The notes beneath the pieces are model-generated. The model was not told the origin of the DNA, did no database searches, and saw nothing but the letters and a program-made list of their open reading frames with translations. A DNA stretch of 64,000 nucleotides from Psoroptes ovis (taxonomy: Eukaryota > Arthropoda > Arachnida > Sarcoptiformes > Psoroptidae), in assembly GCA_002943765.1 (NCBI GenBank), contig PQWQ01000013.1, positions 1,426,001 to 1,490,000 on the forward strand, read 5' to 3'. Numbering within the stretch: the stretch's first letter is position 1; each line of letters begins with the position of its first letter. Shown here one piece after another: positions 60,731-64,000 of this stretch. Made by a program: the position numbers and the translations under genes.

Positions 60731-60882
60731 TGTTGAAAGATGGATCACGTGTCGTTCAGTACAATAGTATATGAACAGCCCCTGCTGTTCTAGCGCACAT
60801 GCGCATATTCTCTATCATTGTAAATATCATATGTATAAAACCACATGTAAATATCAATAAAGCACACATTCGTGTTCTGACA
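60731..60882 (+). repeat. 5' long terminal repeat of the copia element
   Basis: Begins TGTTGAAAG and ends TTCTGACA, so it has the TG..CA ends of an LTR. It contains a TATA box (TATAAAA, about 60834) and a poly-A signal (AATAAA, about 60856). Its limits are set by the PBS on the right and the TG on the left. Without the 3' copy the left limit is inferred. Confidence 0.75.
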
Positions 60883-60894
60883 TGGTAGCAGAGC
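60883..60894 (+). other. Primer-binding site for initiator tRNA-Met
   Basis: TGGTAGCAGAGC follows the LTR directly. It is complementary to the 3' end of arthropod initiator tRNA-Met (ending CUCUGCUACCA) over 11 of 12 bases. Ty1/copia elements commonly use this tRNA to prime minus-strand synthesis. Confidence 0.8.
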
Positions 60895-61065
60895 TCCTGT
60901 TGAAAAACGGCTCTGAATTTTTCCAAAATTTTTACTTTGTGTAAACTCAACTGTGTGTTGCTAAATTTGACTTTGTGTCATTTCGACTAAGTGTCATTAT
61001 TCAACTATAATTAATAATTAATTATTCGACTGTGTGTCATCTCTGCATTACGAATCTCAACGAAA

Positions 61066-64000
61066 ATGTCCGTAACAAGAAGTCAATCGATGATTATGGA
61101 AGCTATGACGAAATATCTTGCATTTCAAAGTGATGATCTCAATTTTGATGGAAAAAATTTCGAAAAATGGAAAAAACAATTAGAACGCTGGGCCGATTCC
61201 TGTGGATTCGAAAAGTTGCTGACAATTAAAAGTGCCGAAGTGAAAGATGAGAACAAAGCTGATTTGAAAATCATTAAAAACAAGATCCTAACATCGTTAT
61301 CACCAACCATCCAAGATGCGGTTGATCATCTCGACCTGCCTAGTGAAATTGTGGACGAATTGCAACAACGTTTCGAAGAGAAGAATATGTTTAAGCTTGG
61401 TGAAATATTCTCCGAATTGTGTTCCATAAAAATGAATAAAGATGAGAATATTGACGTCTATCTTTGCCGATTTGATACAATAAGAAGAGAATGTACCAAA
61501 AACAAGATCGAGATACAGGAAGAAATTATCGTGTACCTATTGCTAAAATCCTTAAATTCGAGCTTCGATCAAGTAAAAAACGAAATTTGCAGCTCATTGG
61601 ATGAGTCATATCTGAAATTGGAAAATGTGAAAAGAAAATTACGCGCGAAATCGAAAGATATCTGCAAAACAACTCAGCGTGACAACAATGCTGAAAAAAT
61701 GGCTCAAAAAAGTGATGGTCGACAGCAGGTGTGCTATTATTGTCGTAAAAAAGGCCATATTGCTATAAATTGCAAACAACAAAAGTACAAAAACAAGAAA
61801 AACATGAATATGTCCAAGGGCAAAGTTGAATTTTCTCGTGGAAAATCTGCTTCTTATGCTATGGACAACGATAGTGTCTCTGACAGTGGCAATGAAAAAC
61901 TCGCTTTGATTGTTGACAAAAATATCGAAAATAACCCTTCAGAATGGTATATTGATAGCGCGTCCTCAGGTCATTATACCAATGATAAGAAATTGTTTGA
62001 CAAATATTGCTCAACTGAAAGAAATTCGTTCGTGAAAACCGCCAATGGTCAATCGTGTGGCATTTCTTCTATTGGTACTGTAAAACTCAAAAGTATTGAT
62101 GGTGTAAAATTGAGTCTCCAAAATGTCGAATGTGTTCCGTCTTTTGGTAAAAATCTGCTCTCTGTGCCTCAATCTTGTGATCGTGGAAAAATAGTGATTT
62201 TTGATGAGTCTAAATGTGTCTTCTTGGATAAAAACAAATGTAATCTTGATTATGATGAAAATGCTGTTGATTTAACTGTCCCTCGAAGAGGAAATGCCTA
62301 TATTTTGAATGCCAATAAAACTGATTCTAAACAATATGACGATGCTTGTGCCCTTTCTGTTCAAAAAGCTCCTTGGCACCAACGCCTCGGACACCCGTGC
62401 AATGAAAAGATGGCTAAAATTCTCAATCAACCAAAATCAATGAGTAAATGTAGCGAATGTCAACTGTCTAAATTAACTCGTACGACTCACGTATCGACCG
62501 AAAGTGACAAGTACAAGCTTATGGATCGTATTAGTGCTGATTTAATTGGTGAATTGCCTGAGTCCCGAACTGGCTGTCGTTACGTATTGCATTTGGTAGA
62601 ATATCATTCATCATATGGACAAGTTTATGCCATTAAAACCAAATCAGAAGCAGTTAAATTGGTTATTGAATTCATAGACTTCTGCGAAAATCAAACAGGC
62701 ATAAAATTGAAAGAATTTCTTTCCGATAATGGAGGCGAGTTTGTAAATTATCAACTGCAGTTTCATCTCAAAAAGAAAGGTATTGATTTCATCACCACCT
62801 CACCGTATACATCTCAACAGAATGGAAAAGTTGAGAGAAGAAATCGTACACTAATCGAGTGTGCTAGGGCATTATTGAAAGACGCCATGTTACCTGATAG
62901 TTATTGGCCTTTGGCTGTAGAAACAGCTAATTATTTGATTAATCGTTGGCCCACAAGTAAGAACATCATTCCGTACGAGAAGTTCACTGGTAATAAAGCG
63001 ACTTATGATCATCTAAAAGTCTTTGGCTGCCTTGCTTATATGCGTGCCAGCGATAATACGAGATCCAGCAAGTTTGATCACAAAGCAAGAAAAATGATAT
63101 TTGTCGGTTACACCAAATCAACAAAGAATTATTGGTTGTTGGATGTATCGACAGACAGAGTTTTCAAATCTTGCGATGTAAATTTCGATGAATCTAAGAT
63201 GGGATACCCGATTATCACTGGGAAAGTTATTGAAAATGAAATCCCAGCTTTGAGTGATCATAGTTATGCCAAGACAGCCAATGCTGCAACATCTGAATTG
63301 TGTGAACCATCGACATATAAGCAAGTTTTAGAATCTCCTGATCGTGATGAATGGCTGTGTGCCATGGACAAGGAACTTGGTGATCTTGTCCAGAAGGGTG
63401 TGTATCATAGTGTGGACAAGACCACCAAGAAGCCCTTGACGACGAAATGGATTTTCAAGAGAAAAGCTGACGGACGATATAAGGCACGATTAGTAGTCCG
63501 GGGATTCGAGCAACGAAATGCGGATAAGACATATGCTCCAACATTATATATGTCTTCGTTAATGACAATGCTCACTGTGGCACTCACCAGACGAATGTGT
63601 ATTAAACAGTTGGATATCAGCACCGCATTTCTCAATTCGAAGTTGGAAAACGATGTGTTCGTGATTCCCCCGCCTGGTGTCGAAGACAGATATTGGAAAC
63701 TGGATCGAGCACTGTATGGCTTAAAAGAGGCTCCAAGAGCCTGGTATCACACGCTTCGAGATTTTCTGACCAACGATCTGAAAATGAAGTGTTCGCTCGT
63801 GGATCCGTGCATATTCATCTCCGATCAGGCTATGTTGGCAGTGTATGTCGATGATATAATAATCGCTGCTGAGAATCCATCGTTGGCTGATAGATTATTG
63901 GAACGAATCAAGAAAAAGTTCGACGTGCATGATTATGGAGACTGTTCTCGTTATCTAGGGCTCAATATTGAATGTTTAGAGGACAGAATAAAAATCGATC
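61066..64000 (+). CDS. Copia-type Gag-Pol polyprotein, N-terminal 978 residues
   Basis: One frame from ATG at 61066, open to the window end. In order: a Gag region; a CCHC zinc knuckle at about 223-236 (C-X2-C-X4-H-X4-C); the aspartic protease active site DSA at 297; the integrase zinc motif (His-His-Cys-Cys) near 440-465; the integrase DDE triad at Asp492, Asp554 and Glu590 (last spacing 35); and reverse transcriptase with YVDD at about 927. Integrase before reverse transcriptase is the Ty1/copia order. All catalytic residues are present and there is no break, so the element could be active or only recently silenced. RNase H lies outside the window. The window edge, not a mutation, truncates the frame. 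Confidence 0.95.
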   Translation, partial: MSVTRSQSMIMEAMTKYLAFQSDDLNFDGKNFEKWKKQLERWADSCGFEKLLTIKSAEVKDENKADLKIIKNKILTSLSPTIQDAVDHLDLPSEIVDELQQRFEEKNMFKLGEIFSELCSIKMNKDENIDVYLCRFDTIRRECTKNKIEIQEEIIVYLLLKSLNSSFDQVKNEICSSLDESYLKLENVKRKLRAKSKDICKTTQRDNNAEKMAQKSDGRQQVCYYCRKKGHIAINCKQQKYKNKKNMNMSKGKVEFSRGKSASYAMDNDSVSDSGNEKLALIVDKNIENNPSEWYIDSASSGHYTNDKKLFDKYCSTERNSFVKTANGQSCGISSIGTVKLKSIDGVKLSLQNVECVPSFGKNLLSVPQSCDRGKIVIFDESKCVFLDKNKCNLDYDENAVDLTVPRRGNAYILNANKTDSKQYDDACALSVQKAPWHQRLGHPCNEKMAKILNQPKSMSKCSECQLSKLTRTTHVSTESDKYKLMDRISADLIGELPESRTGCRYVLHLVEYHSSYGQVYAIKTKSEAVKLVIEFIDFCENQTGIKLKEFLSDNGGEFVNYQLQFHLKKKGIDFITTSPYTSQQNGKVERRNRTLIECARALLKDAMLPDSYWPLAVETANYLINRWPTSKNIIPYEKFTGNKATYDHLKVFGCLAYMRASDNTRSSKFDHKARKMIFVGYTKSTKNYWLLDVSTDRVFKSCDVNFDESKMGYPIITGKVIENEIPALSDHSYAKTANAATSELCEPSTYKQVLESPDRDEWLCAMDKELGDLVQKGVYHSVDKTTKKPLTTKWIFKRKADGRYKARLVVRGFEQRNADKTYAPTLYMSSLMTMLTVALTRRMCIKQLDISTAFLNSKLENDVFVIPPPGVEDRYWKLDRALYGLKEAPRAWYHTLRDFLTNDLKMKCSLVDPCIFISDQAMLAVYVDDIIIAAENPSLADRLLERIKKKFDVHDYGDCSRYLGLNIECLEDRIKID

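Larger units (their letters stand above)
60731..64000 (+). mobile_element. Ty1/copia LTR retrotransposon, 5' part (runs off the window)
   Basis: A 152-base LTR, a primer-binding site, a leader of about 171 bases and one uninterrupted Gag-Pol frame follow each other in canonical order. The frame has no stop or frameshift to the window edge, and its base and codon use is less AT-biased than the host genes, so the insertion is probably young. RNase H and the 3' LTR lie beyond the edge. Confidence 0.93.

Noticed and set aside
1..64000. CRISPR arrays, operons, riboswitches and bacterial-type promoters
   Set aside because: The gene set and introns are eukaryotic, and no regularly spaced repeats are present.
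1..64000. tRNA, rRNA and conserved microRNA genes
   Set aside because: Scanning by eye found no cloverleaf with conserved arms, no rRNA core and none of the deeply conserved microRNA sequences I know. The only tRNA-related sequence is the copia primer-binding site.

Overview
The window looks like nuclear DNA of a small-genome arthropod, most likely an acariform (astigmatid, Dermatophagoides/Sarcoptes-type) mite. The evidence is very AT-rich DNA, almost all introns 55-70 bases long with GT..AG ends, an innexin gene (invertebrate gap junctions), and an arthropod-style Ty1/copia element whose primer-binding site fits initiator tRNA-Met. The genus is inference; the animal/arthropod assignment rests on the gene set. 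Many reading frames are single exons of longer genes. I rebuilt the genes by splice site, reading phase and family resemblance, and give exon limits in each entry.

Layout. 1-9.5 kb is gene-dense: the tail of an unidentified + strand gene, a full-length (two-cassette) ABCG-type transporter, an orphan coiled-coil gene, mitochondrial ribosomal protein L22 on the minus strand, and a UBIAD1 prenyltransferase. 9.5-22.9 kb is a 13.4 kb stretch with no supportable gene. 22.9-31.4 kb holds a claudin-family TMEM47/VAB-9-like gene. Its tiny first exon lies 7.3 kb upstream of the rest, behind a GC-AG intron that also contains a Gln/His-rich open frame, probably an alternative first exon.

33.6-38.0 kb carries KLHL20 (minus), a Lys-rich orphan and a chymotrypsin-fold protease. 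An NHLH-type bHLH gene (minus) sits alone at 41.7-43.0 kb. 46-57 kb is dense again: DGAT1 and UQCC1 (minus), NIP7 head-to-head with UQCC1, EMC10 with a complete acid-lipase gene nested in one of its introns, an innexin (minus) and a large low-complexity orphan (minus).

57.7-64.0 kb is mobile-element-rich: a relic of a DNA-transposase-like gene, a small immunoglobulin-domain membrane protein (minus), and the 5' part of an apparently intact copia retrotransposon running off the right edge.

The genes do not form one pathway. Housekeeping functions cluster in compact blocks (mitochondrial translation and complex III assembly, ribosome biogenesis, ER membrane insertion, triglyceride synthesis), while developmental or cell-surface genes (NHLH, TMEM47-like) sit in large empty flanks. 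The strongest candidates for something new are the fused full-length ABCG transporter with matched degeneracy in one ATP site, the lipase nested inside EMC10, and the alternative Gln/His-rich first exon of the TMEM47-like gene.
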